Below, one piece after another: positions 20,623-30,796 of a DNA stretch of 64,000 nt; position 1 is the stretch's first letter, and each line of letters begins with the position of its first letter. The stretch covers positions 868,001-932,000 of the forward strand of contig OY755187.1 in the NCBI GenBank assembly GCA_963576735.1, written 5' to 3'. The translations under genes were made by a program, and so were the position numbers. A model generated the notes under the pieces. It did not search any database. It was given only the letters and a program-made list of their open reading frames with translations, and was not told where the DNA came from. This DNA is from Bedellia somnulentella. Its lineage: Eukaryota; Arthropoda; Insecta; Lepidoptera; Bedelliidae.

Positions 20623-22288
20623 TGTCTGATTTTATTTTTTCCAGAACACGAGTAATTAGACAAAACGGTGGAAAGGCGTAAAAGTACATACTGCTCCAGC
20701 ATATTGTAAATGCGTCTACAACCTCAGAGTATGGGTCAAGTTTCCACGAGGCGTATCTTTTACATTTGTAATTTTGAGCACTCGCAAAAAGGTCAAACTC
20801 AGGATTTCCTAATGATTTGCAAATAAGTGTAAACACATGATCTGAAATTTCCCATTCTATGTCAATATTGATTCGCCGAGATTCGCGATCTGCTATAACA
20901 TTGTCACGAGACTTTATATAGGATGCAAATACAAAAATATTTCTTGCCTCGCACCATTGCCAGATTTTTCGAGCAAGTTCGTTTAAATGAGAATGCTGAA
21001 CACCGCCCATTCGATTGATATAAGATATGGCAGTGGTATTATCTATGCGTAATAAAATATTGCAATCACGTAAATCAGCGGTAAATATCTTTAAGCCATA
21101 AAACGCGGCCCTTAATTCAAGTTCATTTATATGAAGGGCCATCTCTGCATCTGTCCAGTTGCCGTTTGTGCTTTGACCGCTGTATGCTGCACCCCAGCCT
21201 GTATTGGAAGCGTCAGTAAAAATTTCCAATAAATATTCATTATTTTTTCTGATACGGGCGAATGACTTTAATACGTTATTTTTCCACCAAGGTAGGTCAC
21301 TATTAAGACTTTTGTCAATATTCATTTGTTTATTATAACTTACAGAATAATTTAAAGCCAAGATTTTTTCTCTTTCAAACAGCTTGGTGTACATCCAGCC
21401 GTAATTTACAGCTGGGCATGCAGAGGTCAATAGGCCTATAAATTCGTCAAAAAATCTAATAGTGCATTTATTTTTACACATAAGGTCTGACGCTCGTTGT
21501 TTAATTTTGTGTTTCTTTTCGTTGGGTAAGCTAATAGTCATATCCTTTGTATTAAATAAAAAGCCTAAGAATTTATAAAATTGATTTGGTATCATTACAC
21601 TTTGCTTTGTGTTTATAATAAATCCTAAAGACTCTAAAAGGGCTACCGTAGTATTAACATTTAACACGCACTCAGAATAAGAACTGCCTATGCATAAAAA
21701 GTCATTCAAGTAATTAACCGACAAAAAACCAGACGAGCGCAAATTTTCAAGAACAGGTTTAAGTAATTTCGTGAAAACGAACGGCGCCGTACATAGGCCA
21801 AATGGAAGGACGTTAAACTCGTATAGTTGGGACTTCCAATGAAATCGTAACTTTTTTCGATCGTTCTCATTTATAGAAATTAAGAAATAAGCATCTTTAA
21901 TATCTATTGTACACATAAAGCAATTTTGATCTAATAACTTAAGGGCCGTCCTATAGTCCTCCATTTTAAAGTGGTCAACTTGTACATATTTATTTAGACC
22001 TTTTAAATTTAATATAAATCTATGAGTTCCGTTTGGCTTAGGCACTGCGAAAATTGGTGAAACATACTGCCCTTCACAAAATTTACAAGGTGATATGAAA
22101 TCAAAACTTAATAATTCTAAAATGCACTCATCAATTATCTTAATTTGAGAGCTTGAGTTACATGCGTTATTTTGAGGTTCAGTTATTTGTACAGGCTCTT
22201 CAATGAAGGGAATTTTATATCCTTGGACCCAGTCTAAAATGACGTGATCATTGGTGAGTTCACGCCATTTATCATAAAAGTAAGACAA
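20609..22288 (-). CDS. DIRS-like reverse transcriptase / RNase H
   Basis: A 559-residue open frame. RT blocks: SPIFAVPKPNGTHRFILNL, FMCTIDIKDAYFLI, NVLPFGLCTAPFVFTKLL. The catalytic box reads NYLNDFLCIG, where YLDD is expected, so the first Asp is Asn and the enzyme is probably dead. The RNase H part starts at EIFTDASNTGWGAAYSG and includes INELELRAAF and DNVIADRESR, the arrangement of DIRS-group elements. The end (FPPFCLITRVLEKIKSDK) is the start of the next domain, cut by the junction. The last few codons are Gypsy sequence. Confidence 0.8.
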   Translation of the reverse strand: MSYFYDKWRELTNDHVILDWVQGYKIPFIEEPVQITEPQNNACNSSSQIKIIDECILELLSFDFISPCKFCEGQYVSPIFAVPKPNGTHRFILNLKGLNKYVQVDHFKMEDYRTALKLLDQNCFMCTIDIKDAYFLISINENDRKKLRFHWKSQLYEFNVLPFGLCTAPFVFTKLLKPVLENLRSSGFLSVNYLNDFLCIGSSYSECVLNVNTTVALLESLGFIINTKQSVMIPNQFYKFLGFLFNTKDMTISLPNEKKHKIKQRASDLMCKNKCTIRFFDEFIGLLTSACPAVNYGWMYTKLFEREKILALNYSVSYNKQMNIDKSLNSDLPWWKNNVLKSFARIRKNNEYLLEIFTDASNTGWGAAYSGQSTNGNWTDAEMALHINELELRAAFYGLKIFTADLRDCNILLRIDNTTAISYINRMGGVQHSHLNELARKIWQWCEARNIFVFASYIKSRDNVIADRESRRINIDIEWEISDHVFTLICKSLGNPEFDLFASAQNYKCKRYASWKLDPYSEVVDAFTICWSSMYFYAFPPFCLITRVLEKIKSDKARR

Positions 22289-22320
22289 ACGGCCAGTGAT
22301 GGGTACCTGTGACTGTTCTC

Positions 22321-23322
22321 CTAGCGCCTCCTCGTCTGCTGCCTCGCGTTGTAGGTGGAACGTCGGCCGCGAGATGTCTCCAGGCGGCGGTCCCTCGGCG
22401 GCCGGCGTGGTGCTGGGGTCGTCCGCGGCTCGACCGCAGCTGCTATGCGTGGCGGCACCCCCCTCGAGTTTAAAGCCACCCGTGGTGTTGTCGTTGCCGG
22501 GGCCCTATAGATTGGGCGTTGAGGTTTCTGTTTTATCTCAGATCCAGTTTTTGTTATGGCTTTGGAAGTCTTAATGTGATCAGAAAGAGCTGAGCCGAAC
22601 AGATTTTCATCTATGTTTGTATTTTTAACAGTATCTCTTATATTTTTATTCAGGGTACTGAGCGCTGCATACCTCCGTGATTGAGACTCTTTATAATGGC
22701 TGTCACATATGAGCCTACCTGCATCGCTCAATGCTTTTATTATGTCTTTTGGTACATCAGTATTACATGACAAAGCCCAATTTAACACTCGTCCTATAGC
22801 GGCAAGGCTACTCGCCAGTTGGTTTTGTTTGCTCTGGCTGTATAGGTCTTTTTTAATGTTAATGTCCATGAGGGCTGCTTTAATTTCCAAATTGAGCTTT
22901 GGAGCCCTCATATTTGGACAATTTTCTGGGGGCAAATAATTTTTTAAAATTTCTATTTGAGTATCTTTGGGCAAAACATTGCAAAGGATATGCGACCATC
23001 TTGAAGCAACATCCTTGGTTGGCGGGGTCTTCTCCAATTAGTTGTAAAATATCAGGATCCAATGACAAAATACTATCATCTTGAGCTTGGGCTGGGTCAG
23101 AGTTTGATTGCGATGATGGACCAGCTTCAGAAGCTAACGTTTGTGCTGACTGCTGCCCAGGCTCCAGCGCTGGCGTGGGTGTGGGCGGAGTCGTAGGGGC
23201 GGCCGCGAGGTGAGGCTCTGCTGGCTCCGCTATCAAGATCGAAGACGGCCCGGCAACTGGCTCTCCGTAATCCGGCTGATATTCATCCTCGTAGGCATCT
23301 GCGACCTCTTCAGTATCTTGTC
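22321..23322 (-). pseudogene. DIRS-like gag, second exon
   Basis: The exon starts at 23322 after a TTTAG acceptor. An acidic, Pro/Ala-rich N-terminal part (GQDTEEVADAYEDEYQPDYG) leads to LQLIGEDP. One frameshift near 23035 then separates it from the capsid-like part KDVASRWSHILCNVLPKD and a basic Arg-rich tail (RRPPRDRRLETSRGRRS). The stop overlaps the region just upstream of the RT ORF. Gag-type role inferred from position and composition. Confidence 0.65.
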
Positions 23323-23907
23323 CTAAAGGGAAAAATACAATAATAGTTAACACAGCTATTTTTTAACCATAATTAGGTTAGGCCCCTCAACTCTTTAAGA
23401 GGAGTGTACCGACTACGACTACGATTTACGTGGAGAAAAAAAATATTATTGTCATCACTATTAAAGTGGACAAACCTCGACACGATTTACGTAGAGACAA
23501 ACACCTCAACACTATTTAAGTGGAGTCTATTGTTGCATGATTTACGTAGTGCAGATGTACTGCCTACCTTATAATAATCAATATAATATGAACTCAACAC
23601 TAGTAAATGTTCATAACCTCAACACGCTTAACGTGTAGAAGAATAGCTCAATTTGACACTATCAGTGTTAAATGTTGCAATATAGCATATGTACCCATTG
23701 TGATTTACGTAATTAGGGATAAATTGTTTTGTTAAATCATCATAATGAATGTACCTAATACGTTACATTCGCAACTTCAATGAGATAACAATGAGATAGT
23801 TGGTACAGAATAGAAATTTTAAATTTTAATTTAAGTGTAGGTAGTTCGCCTATAACAAAAATGTACTGAATTCTTCAACTAAAAGATTGTTTCACGTAAT
23901 TACATAC
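23323..23907 (-). other. Predicted gag intron with repeated motif
   Basis: 585 bp between donor CAG/GTATGT and acceptor TTTAG. It holds about six degenerate copies of a motif like CCTCAACACGATTTACGTGG, near 23388, 23416, 23476, 23506, 23537 and 23617. No ORF. Confidence 0.6.
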
Positions 23908-24099
23908 CTGGCAAATCCATGTTATTTCCATACTCAAATGTATCGTTTGAACGACGACTGTACGAGAAACGGTTTTCAGTTTTTCACTATCATCCGATAC
24001 GGCTGACAAACGTCTTTTCTTCAACTTCGACCTTAGTTTTTCTACTTTTTTCAGAATGCGATCGTAATCCCTGTCTTTCGAACGCTTACGTTTTCCCAT
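23908..24099 (-). pseudogene. DIRS-like gag, first exon
   Basis: The start at 24099 reads MGKRKRSKDRDYDRILKKVE, a basic coiled-coil-like N-terminus. The last codons in a +1 frame read FEYGNNMDLPG and splice in frame to GQDTEEV of exon 2. A single extra base in the A run near 23986-23990 would explain the shift. Donor GTATGT at 23902-23907. Confidence 0.6.
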
Positions 24100-24244
24100 G
24101 ATTTTGGTAAAAAAACACTTAAACACAGTTTTCAAGAAAGTAGATGTGACTTCGATAACACAAAACACGTAATGGCGCCTGAGACGCGGGGTTGCCATAC
24201 CAAAAGTGTGGACAGAATAAAAACTGTTTTACTCTATTTATTTT

Positions 24245-25985
24245 TTAGGATTTAATCTTTTAAATATGTGACGAAGATAGCATCATTTTATGTAATGCTG
24301 CAAGTAATAATGTAATCGTCTTCTGTGAATTGCCAATGATGTATACTGTCTGCTTAATCTACTTGGAACATTAATATTAATTTTTGAGACAAGTTCTGGA
24401 CAATCAATGTTCCGTTTAGGAGTTTTAATAAATAACAGGTATATAATAATCTGTATATAAGAAATGATATCTCTTACATCGATCACTATAATCAAGCGAA
24501 GTCACACCAGCCTCAGAACCTAGAAACCTAAGAAAACGCCGCTGAATTGCTTATATGCGGGATATATAGATATTATATTGTGTGATCCATACTTCCGAAG
24601 CGTATTCTAGAATAGACCTGCCAAACGAACAAAATATTTTTTTTTTATCGTTTTAATGTTCTTAAAGACCCTTCTTCTTCTTCTTCAAGTGCCTCTTCAA
24701 TTCTGAAGGTTGGCCGTCAGCTTCTTAAAGACCCTAGAACATCGTATTATAAAACCTAATGTCCTGGAAGCCTTTACCACTATGTGCTCTATATGCTTGT
24801 CGAATATAAGAGTTTGCTGTCATGTAGCACCATTAAATCCCTCGTTTCCGTAACTCTAGTCAATTGGATGCGTCTTAGACTATAGTTACCTTCAATGGTG
24901 GTTTTTTGCGAGTAAAAGTCATAAAAAAACATTTTGAGACATTCAAATCCAGCTTTTTAGTTTCACAATAACTTTGAAAATTATTAAGGTCATCTTGGAG
25001 TTTGCTAACATCTGTTAGAGACTGAATGCACTTAAGAATCTTCATATCATTTGCATACAAAACTATCTTAGAATTCCCAAAACATATTTTTATGTCATGT
25101 ATAAATATAATAAATAGAAGTGGCCCCAGTGATGATCTTTGGGGAACACCAGAGGGGACGGGTAGCCAGGATGACGTAAATCCATTGATCTATTTTTTAT
25201 ATAGGAGGCAAACCAACTGAGAAGATCGCCATGAATACCGATAGCTTCCAACTCGCACAACTGTATAGGATGGGCAATACGGTCAAAGCATTTTTTATAG
25301 TCTGTGTATAAACCATCGACTTGAACTCCAGCATCCATACAGCTACTAATAAAGTCATCTGTGATATCAAGGTTTGATACAGTTGATTGTTTCCTTAAGA
25401 AACCATGTTGTTCCTCGCTAAAACTGGGACTCAAGGCTGAGTAGACCTGGTTATACACTATTTGTTTAAAGACCTTGGCGAACAAGCATAGCTTTGATAT
25501 AGGCCTGTAATTCTCAATTTTACCTTACTCTCCATTTTTGAGCACAGGAGTAATGAAGACTGATTTCCATATTTCAGGAAAGTAACCTTCAGCAATTGAT
25601 CTTTTAAATAAATGTATTTATGGGGAGGCCATTTCATTCGCACAACTAACGATGAAAAGAGGGGTATCATATCGGGTCCACCGCCTATATTGAGATCTAA
25701 CCCTTTTAATATTTTAGTTATCTCCACTGTGTCAAAGTCAATATAGCCAATAAAGCTAAAGTTCAACATTGTGACAGAATGCTGATTAGCGCCTGTGCGC
25801 GAAGTGTTACGAAAAGTAGAGTGGAAATAATCGCCAAATAGATTTACGATTTGCTCCCCTGAATTGGCGGATTTATCGCCTAGAGTCATAACATTGGGAT
25901 GACCAAGTGCACATCTCCCATTATTTACATAAGTCCAAAATGCTTTCGGATTATGTACTGTTAGCCCGGAAAATGAAACACACTT
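24245..25985 (-). pseudogene. Jockey-like LINE reverse transcriptase relic
   Basis: Fragments in order on the minus strand: GGGPDMIPLFSSLVV, EEQHGFLRKQSTVSNL, GLYTDYKKCFDRI, then MYANDMKILKCI (catalytic YADD changed to YAND), and further 3' SKININVPSRLSRQ. These are Jockey-clade landmarks. Several frameshifts and stops occur. A short repeat with TTCTTCTTCTTC (about 24668-24725) is inserted in the 3' part. Inactive. Confidence 0.8.
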
Positions 25986-25989
25986 TTAA

Positions 25990-26176
25990 AAAAAAGAATA
26001 ATTAATTGTTACTGAAACAAACGAAGGATAAGTTTTTGGACAACCGCACTCTTAAAGATCCAAATGAAGACTGACTGGGTGTAAGTAGGAACAATAACTG
26101 AAGGATGTAAATATGCTGACTAGTGAGCTGCTATTAGGTGGGCAAGCAATAACCTTAACATATCCAGGGCATAACA
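25990..26176 (-). repeat. Probable 3' LTR of the errantivirus-like element
   Basis: On the minus strand AAAGG and a run of G (26177-26192) form a polypurine tract, followed by TGTTATGCCCTGGATATG. The outer border is uncertain and no partner LTR is present. Confidence 0.55.
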
Positions 26177-26230
26177 CCCCCCCCCCCCCTTTAAGAAGAG
26201 GCTTTTGGGTTAAACTTCCAAAGTCGCGTA

Positions 26231-26895
26231 TTATATTTTACTTCTCAGTGGAGCTATTGGGCTAACATTTTCATGATTAGCGTCTGGTCTGTCTGTCATT
26301 TCTATATCTTCGGGGGTAGATAGAGTTATGGATTTTCCTTTACTGGTTCTTACTTTAAAAGGGTGGTTGTTCAATTTCTTAATGGACATTCTAATAACTA
26401 AGTACAGTAAATACAATATAATTAAGTATAACATTACATGAACAAGGATTGAATAATGTGTCCCATACTCCACAATGTGGGGTTGTTTATCTCTTTTAAT
26501 TTTATTTTAATTATTTAAAATGGATGTTAAATTATCTCCGGGTTTGAAATCATCTAAGTCTAAATTATGCAAATGAATAGGAGACACATTACCAATTACA
26601 GCGTTAGCCTTATTTAAGTTGCAACTTTGGTATCGCGCTTCTAACGGCTGTAATGAACTGTGACATTCTAGTTTAATTTGTATGATATTGATTTCATTAC
26701 AAAGGCGTTCTAAAATTATAATATTTGATTCGATATTAATTAAATGTGATTTAATATGTGCAATATCTACTGAAATTACTACTTGCAACTGAGTTTTATT
26801 AATTTTAAGTTTCCCTAAATAATCATAGAAGAGTCCCGAGCTTGTAGTTATCTTCTAAACGAAATTTCGCTTGGGTTCGCCCCATGTGGAACTGA
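26231..26895 (-). pseudogene. Env remnant of the errantivirus-like element
   Basis: A TTTTCAG acceptor-like site precedes the frame, in keeping with Env being made from a spliced RNA in errantiviruses. The N-terminal part has a stop near 26859 and then the YDYLGKLKINKTQ and VVISVDIAHIKSHLIN blocks. The C-terminal part contains a transmembrane helix (SILVHVMLYLIILYLLYLVI) and a basic tail. One stop separates them (near 26505). Only about 200 residues remain of a protein that is normally over 400, so the middle, including the usual cleavage and fusion region, is deleted. Non-functional. Confidence 0.6.
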
Positions 26896-27099
26896 AAACA
26901 ATATTCGTAAAACTAAAATTAGTATCTACTTATGTAATATCTAACTAATGATAACCTAGGATAAGATCTAAAGTATAACTAACACTTATTTTGTATTACA
27001 GGGCTCCTGTTTGCTGAAACTAATTAATATTGATTTACAGGTATTTCGGCCAGTTTCACCTGATCGAAGTGATGTGTAACATGGCGTCTGTTAATAAGA

Positions 27100-28923
27100 A
27101 GAGTTAGTGTAAGAGTTACCATTTATCTTGATAACTTTGTAGGGGCCTTTCCATACTGGTGAATGGGCTTCCCGCATTTTCAAATGATATTTCAAGTAAA
27201 CATAGTCTCCTGTTTTGTATTTTACTGGGCGACTACGATTATCATACTAGGCTTAAGAGGTTTCTTTTGATTTTCTTATGCTATCTAGGGCTTTATCTCT
27301 TGAATATTTAAGTCTATTTTGGAGCATTCGAACATAATCGGGGTAAGTAGCACCAGGAGTCTCTTCATATATAGAATTTGGAATTACAGGCTTGCTTCCG
27401 AACATTAGTTCGTAGGGCGTGTAATGGGTTGTAGCGTAAGTTGACGTATTATAGGTAAGCATTGCGGTGTAAACATAACGAGGCCAATTCGTTTGGTCTT
27501 CGTTCACGAAGGATCTCAGATACTCTTTGAGCGTTGAAGGCGCCCTGGGTTTGGGGATGGTAAGGAGAAGACCAAATGTTTTTTTATTTTTAAGAATTTA
27601 CAAGTTTCTAGAATAGCTCTGAAGTAAAGTTACTAGCTTGGTCTGTAACGATGGTTTTTGGTATACCGAATATTGAAATATAATGTATCAAACATTCACT
27701 GGTTTCCTCAGCTGTTGTGCTTCAGATTGGACAAGCGGAGGAGAATTTGGTGAGATCATCCTGTACCGCTAGAATATATTTTAACTTTACGGGGCCGGAT
27801 TCCGGCAAAGGTCCAACGATGTCTAATGAGATTCTTTGACAAGGTTCTGTTGAGGTACTGGTTATCTACATAGGGGCACGGTTCGTTTTCCTAAGGTATT
27901 TATTAAGATGGCACTGAGCACATTTTTTATCAAAATTTTCAATGTCACTGCGCATGTTCTTCCAATAAAATACTTCTTGAATTCTCTTAAGCATCCGGCT
28001 ACTACCGAGATGACCGGCAATTGGAATATTGTGATTTTTTTTTAATATTTTGGGCATTTCTGATATAGAAGGATAGATTATCTTGTCCCTATAAATATGG
28101 ATAGTAATATAGAAATGAATAAAAAAAGAGAAAGAGGATCATCTTGTATATTTTGATAAATTGGTGCGTACCAAAGGGATTCTTGAATTCTGTTATTGCG
28201 ACATCGGTAATTGGATAGCCATCCATATTTATAACTAACTCATTCCTAAGGTTTTTGAGACTATTAAATATATCCACGTAAGAGGATTTATTGAAGTGAT
28301 GAACCTCAAAGAATAAGAAATAATACTTTTTATCAGCATGATTGAATGATATGAAGCTATGAAGAGGTTTTTCTCTGTTTGTTATCATTTCAGATATGTC
28401 ATGTGCAGAATCAAGAATATTCTGAACAAATGGATTGGATTCATCGAGGAGCATAGAGGTGGGGATGATAATGATTTTGTGTTTTGATTTGATTATATCT
28501 TCGTTATGTTCAAGGATCTTAGTATTAAATGTATTATTTCCATTGGCCATTATTTTCAGAAACGCGGGGTAATCATCGTCAGGTAAGTTTAAACTTGGTG
28601 AGATACTTGAAGGTTCTATTTCAGGTTCGCTTTGGTTATTATTATCCTGACTACCTTAGTCAGGATTAAAGGAAGGCGGTGATACTAATAAATCCGCTAA
28701 GTCGTTAACTAATTCAGGAGTACTTGGAGGTTGAACTGGATTTACCAGATAACGCGATAAAACTACCGCATTAGTATTCATTTTACTATTTTTTATTTGA
28801 TATCATATTCGAATTCTTCGAGCTTCAACCGCCAGCGAATTAATCGTGAATTTGGGTCCTTACATTTAAACAACCACTCAAGATGTTTGTGGTCTGTTAA
28901 GACGATGCCCATATATATAAGGT
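27100..28923 (-). pseudogene. Errantivirus-like pol: RNase H end, tether, integrase
   Basis: In order on the minus strand: TDHKHLEWLFKCKDPNSRL (RNase H end), a Ser/Pro-rich connector, a 153-residue frame with PLHSFISFNHADKKYYF and DVAITEFKNPFGTHQ, then the zinc finger AGHLGSSRMLKRIQ with CAQCHLNK, and NWPRYVYTAMLTYNTS of the integrase core. The core between them is broken by shifts and stops (27510-27860). The C-terminus is GPYKVIKING. Domain order is that of gypsy-type errantiviruses. Confidence 0.75.
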
Positions 28924-29580
28924 CTGAACTTCTTCTGGCGTGAGTTGCCGATAGTTATGGTCGGCATATATGCTCTGCTTATGAGCTGGTTTGATGATCT
29001 GTGCTATTGGCATGATGTTACAATGAGTACTCTGGCCACAGAAGTTGGCTACTGCATTTTTATAAGTTTTCATAAAATCTTCTGGATTCTCAACAATGGG
29101 TCTTGGGTCAAAAGATATCATTTCTTTGTATTTTGTATCTTTGACTTTTAGAACTAGATCTTCAGCCTTTACAGGCTCTCCAGTGTGCAACTTTCTTGGC
29201 TGATGGAATGTCTGCAGACCAGAAGTAACACTTCTCTTCAGTTTGATACTTTTATTTTGATGCATGTCAATTATACCGCAGATAACAACCCAAATGTGCT
29301 TGCATTGAGCATATAGCCCCATTCCAGCTGCACATTCACATTGTGCTTCTAATACAAGGTGGTTTCTCAATCTCACAACTACATTGTACACAATGGATTT
29401 TCTCATTTCTGATAAAACCATACCAGTGACATAGTAATCACCATGCTCTTCAGCTAATTGGCATGACAGTAAAAAGTATTCGTCATACATATTGCATGAA
29501 GAAGTAATGTTTTCTCTCTGTGTGAGACGGCAGAAAATTTCCATTTCCTCATTGTTTAAGGGCCTCCCCGCATTTTGCAG
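28924..29580 (-). pseudogene. SWIM zinc-finger region of a SAP-SWIM-YqaJ-like protein
   Basis: The frame has the SWIM pattern CEC...CKH (LEAQCECAAGMGLYAQCKHI), followed by LQTFHQPRKLHTGEPVKAED, a sequence typical of the linker between SWIM and YqaJ-type nuclease domains in a large animal family often linked to mobile elements. The nuclease domain itself is missing, because errantivirus sequence begins at 28923. The likely acceptor for this exon lies near 29580. Function is not established. Confidence 0.6.
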
Positions 29581-29911
29581 CTATTGCGCTCACTCTTACG
29601 TCAAATTTATTGAGAGTGACAGGGACGGCAAAAACGCGCGCGCAGGATAAATGTAGTTTATTTAGTTTTATTGAATAACTATAATGTTTAAATGAAAAGT
29701 TAAACGTCAAAGTTACAGATCTTAAAGCTACGCGTATATAGACACATAATGAGTTCACATGTATGTTATGCCAGTGGAGCCTATACGGTTTTTATGAAAA
29801 CAAAGCATGTTCTAGTCCAATTTTTTTCATCATACTTTTCAACAAATTATTAAAATGTTAAACATAAAATTTTAACACCATGAACTAATCACCAAAATAT
29901 ATTTTATTCAT

Positions 29912-30024
29912 AAACATAAACATAACATAAACGTTCACGCCGAATATCCCCGAAGGGGTTGGCAGAGGTACTAATACTTCTGAACATCACGTGACTTTGT
30001 CACCTGGTGTTCAGAGTACCCACG
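29912..30024 (-). mobile_element. SINE family A, 5'-truncated, 9-bp target duplication
   Basis: Only the 3' part of family A is present. TTTATTCAT flanks it at 29903-29911 and 30025-30033. Confidence 0.85.
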
Positions 30025-30090
30025 TTTATTCATGTCATATCAATATCATCAAATCAGACTTTATAGAATTTCAAAACAATCAATATCAAC

Positions 30091-30235
30091 CTATTTTTCC
30101 GGGGACGCCCTTAAAGATGGCATTAGTGAGCTGCTGTTGACATCTTGTAAATATTGAGATGGTGGAAGTGCAATTTTATACACTGTTTCTGGGTCAGTGA
30201 TGAGGGGACCAAACAGTTTATCGTAATCCGCATGT
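30091..30235 (-). CDS. Exon-like ORF of the SAP-SWIM-like gene
   Basis: After the acceptor TTGTTGCAG (ending 30236) an open frame reads HADYDKLFGPLITDPETVYK, then IALPPSQYLQDVNSSSL, ending in TAG at 30091-30093. It lies between the SAP exon and the SWIM exon on the same strand, where this protein family has a similar short block. The stop would truncate the product, so either splicing differs or the gene is dead. Moderate confidence that it is an exon. Confidence 0.45.
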
Positions 30236-30389
30236 CTGCAACAAATAAAAAGTTAGGAGTAACATCTAAGTTTATAATATTTACATTTATTGACATTCTT
30301 CTACATGAGTGCTGCGGTAATCACGGTAATTTTCATAAGATAAGATATAATAGCTGTTTAGTGTCGTCTTAGAATAATTCTTACGGTAT

Positions 30390-30556
30390 GGGAGTTTTTA
30401 AAGGATTTTTGGGCGATGCAGTTGGTGCTATCACCAAAAACCTTTATTTTACCATCTTTCCCACACTCAACTTTCCAAAAGTGGCTGAGGAATTTCATTC
30501 CGTAGCTCTGGCTATCCCTTCTAGGCATTTATGGCCGTGAACATATGCATGTATGT
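30390..30556 (+). mobile_element. SINE-like family D, 5'-truncated
   Basis: Contains GATTTTTGGGCGATGC, CCAAAAGTGGCTGAGG and ATTTATGGCCGTGA, with a short GTAT tail. Confidence 0.8.
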
Positions 30557-30592
30557 AAAATATAAAAGGGTTGTAATATATATCTTTGTAAG

Positions 30593-30684
30593 AGAACAGC
30601 TTTCTTTCCTTTCAATTTCGCGTTTCTCTTCCGAAGCTCTGATTTTAGGTCCGCCACGGACCAAGAACCGTAGTCTTTGCTCAT
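30593..30684 (-). CDS. SAP-domain first exon of the SAP-SWIM-like gene
   Basis: ATG at 30682-30684 opens MSKDYGSWSVADLKSEL, then RKRNAKLKGKKAVLLQR. This is a SAP DNA-binding motif as found at the N-terminus of SAP-SWIM-YqaJ proteins. The expected donor is not present; instead family D SINE tail sequence follows, so this exon is probably truncated by the SINE. A DNA transposon sits 107 bp upstream (30797). Confidence 0.6.
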
Positions 30685-30790
30685 GGTGAAAAACCGCAGG
30701 CTAATTATAACGGTAACAAAAACAAAGATGAAACAACAAAATCAAACAATGCGCGAGAAAACTTGGTTACATTCAGAAGCAAGCAGCAAA

Positions 30791-30796
30791 CAAATG
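30791..30796. repeat. Target-site duplication CAAATG (left)
   Basis: CAAATG is repeated at 33172-33177, immediately outside both inverted termini. Confidence 0.9.

Larger units (their letters stand above)
20623..24100 (-). mobile_element. DIRS-like retrotransposon, gag and RT/RNase H
   Basis: Contains a probable spliced gag (23908-24099 and 22321-23322) and a long RT/RNase H ORF. The tyrosine recombinase and any methyltransferase domain are missing, because the element is cut near 20622 and joined to a Gypsy element in the same orientation. No terminal repeats were identified. Confidence 0.75.
25990..28923 (-). mobile_element. Errantivirus-like Gypsy element, 3' portion
   Basis: Holds a 3' LTR (to 26176), PPT, env remnant, integrase, connecting region and the end of RNase H on the minus strand. 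RT, protease, gag and the 5' LTR are absent. The right border near 28923 joins the SWIM gene abruptly. An old endogenous insect retrovirus relic. Confidence 0.75.

Noticed and set aside
23388..23720. CRISPR-like array
   Set aside because: The repeats are degenerate, spacing is irregular, and the genome is eukaryotic.
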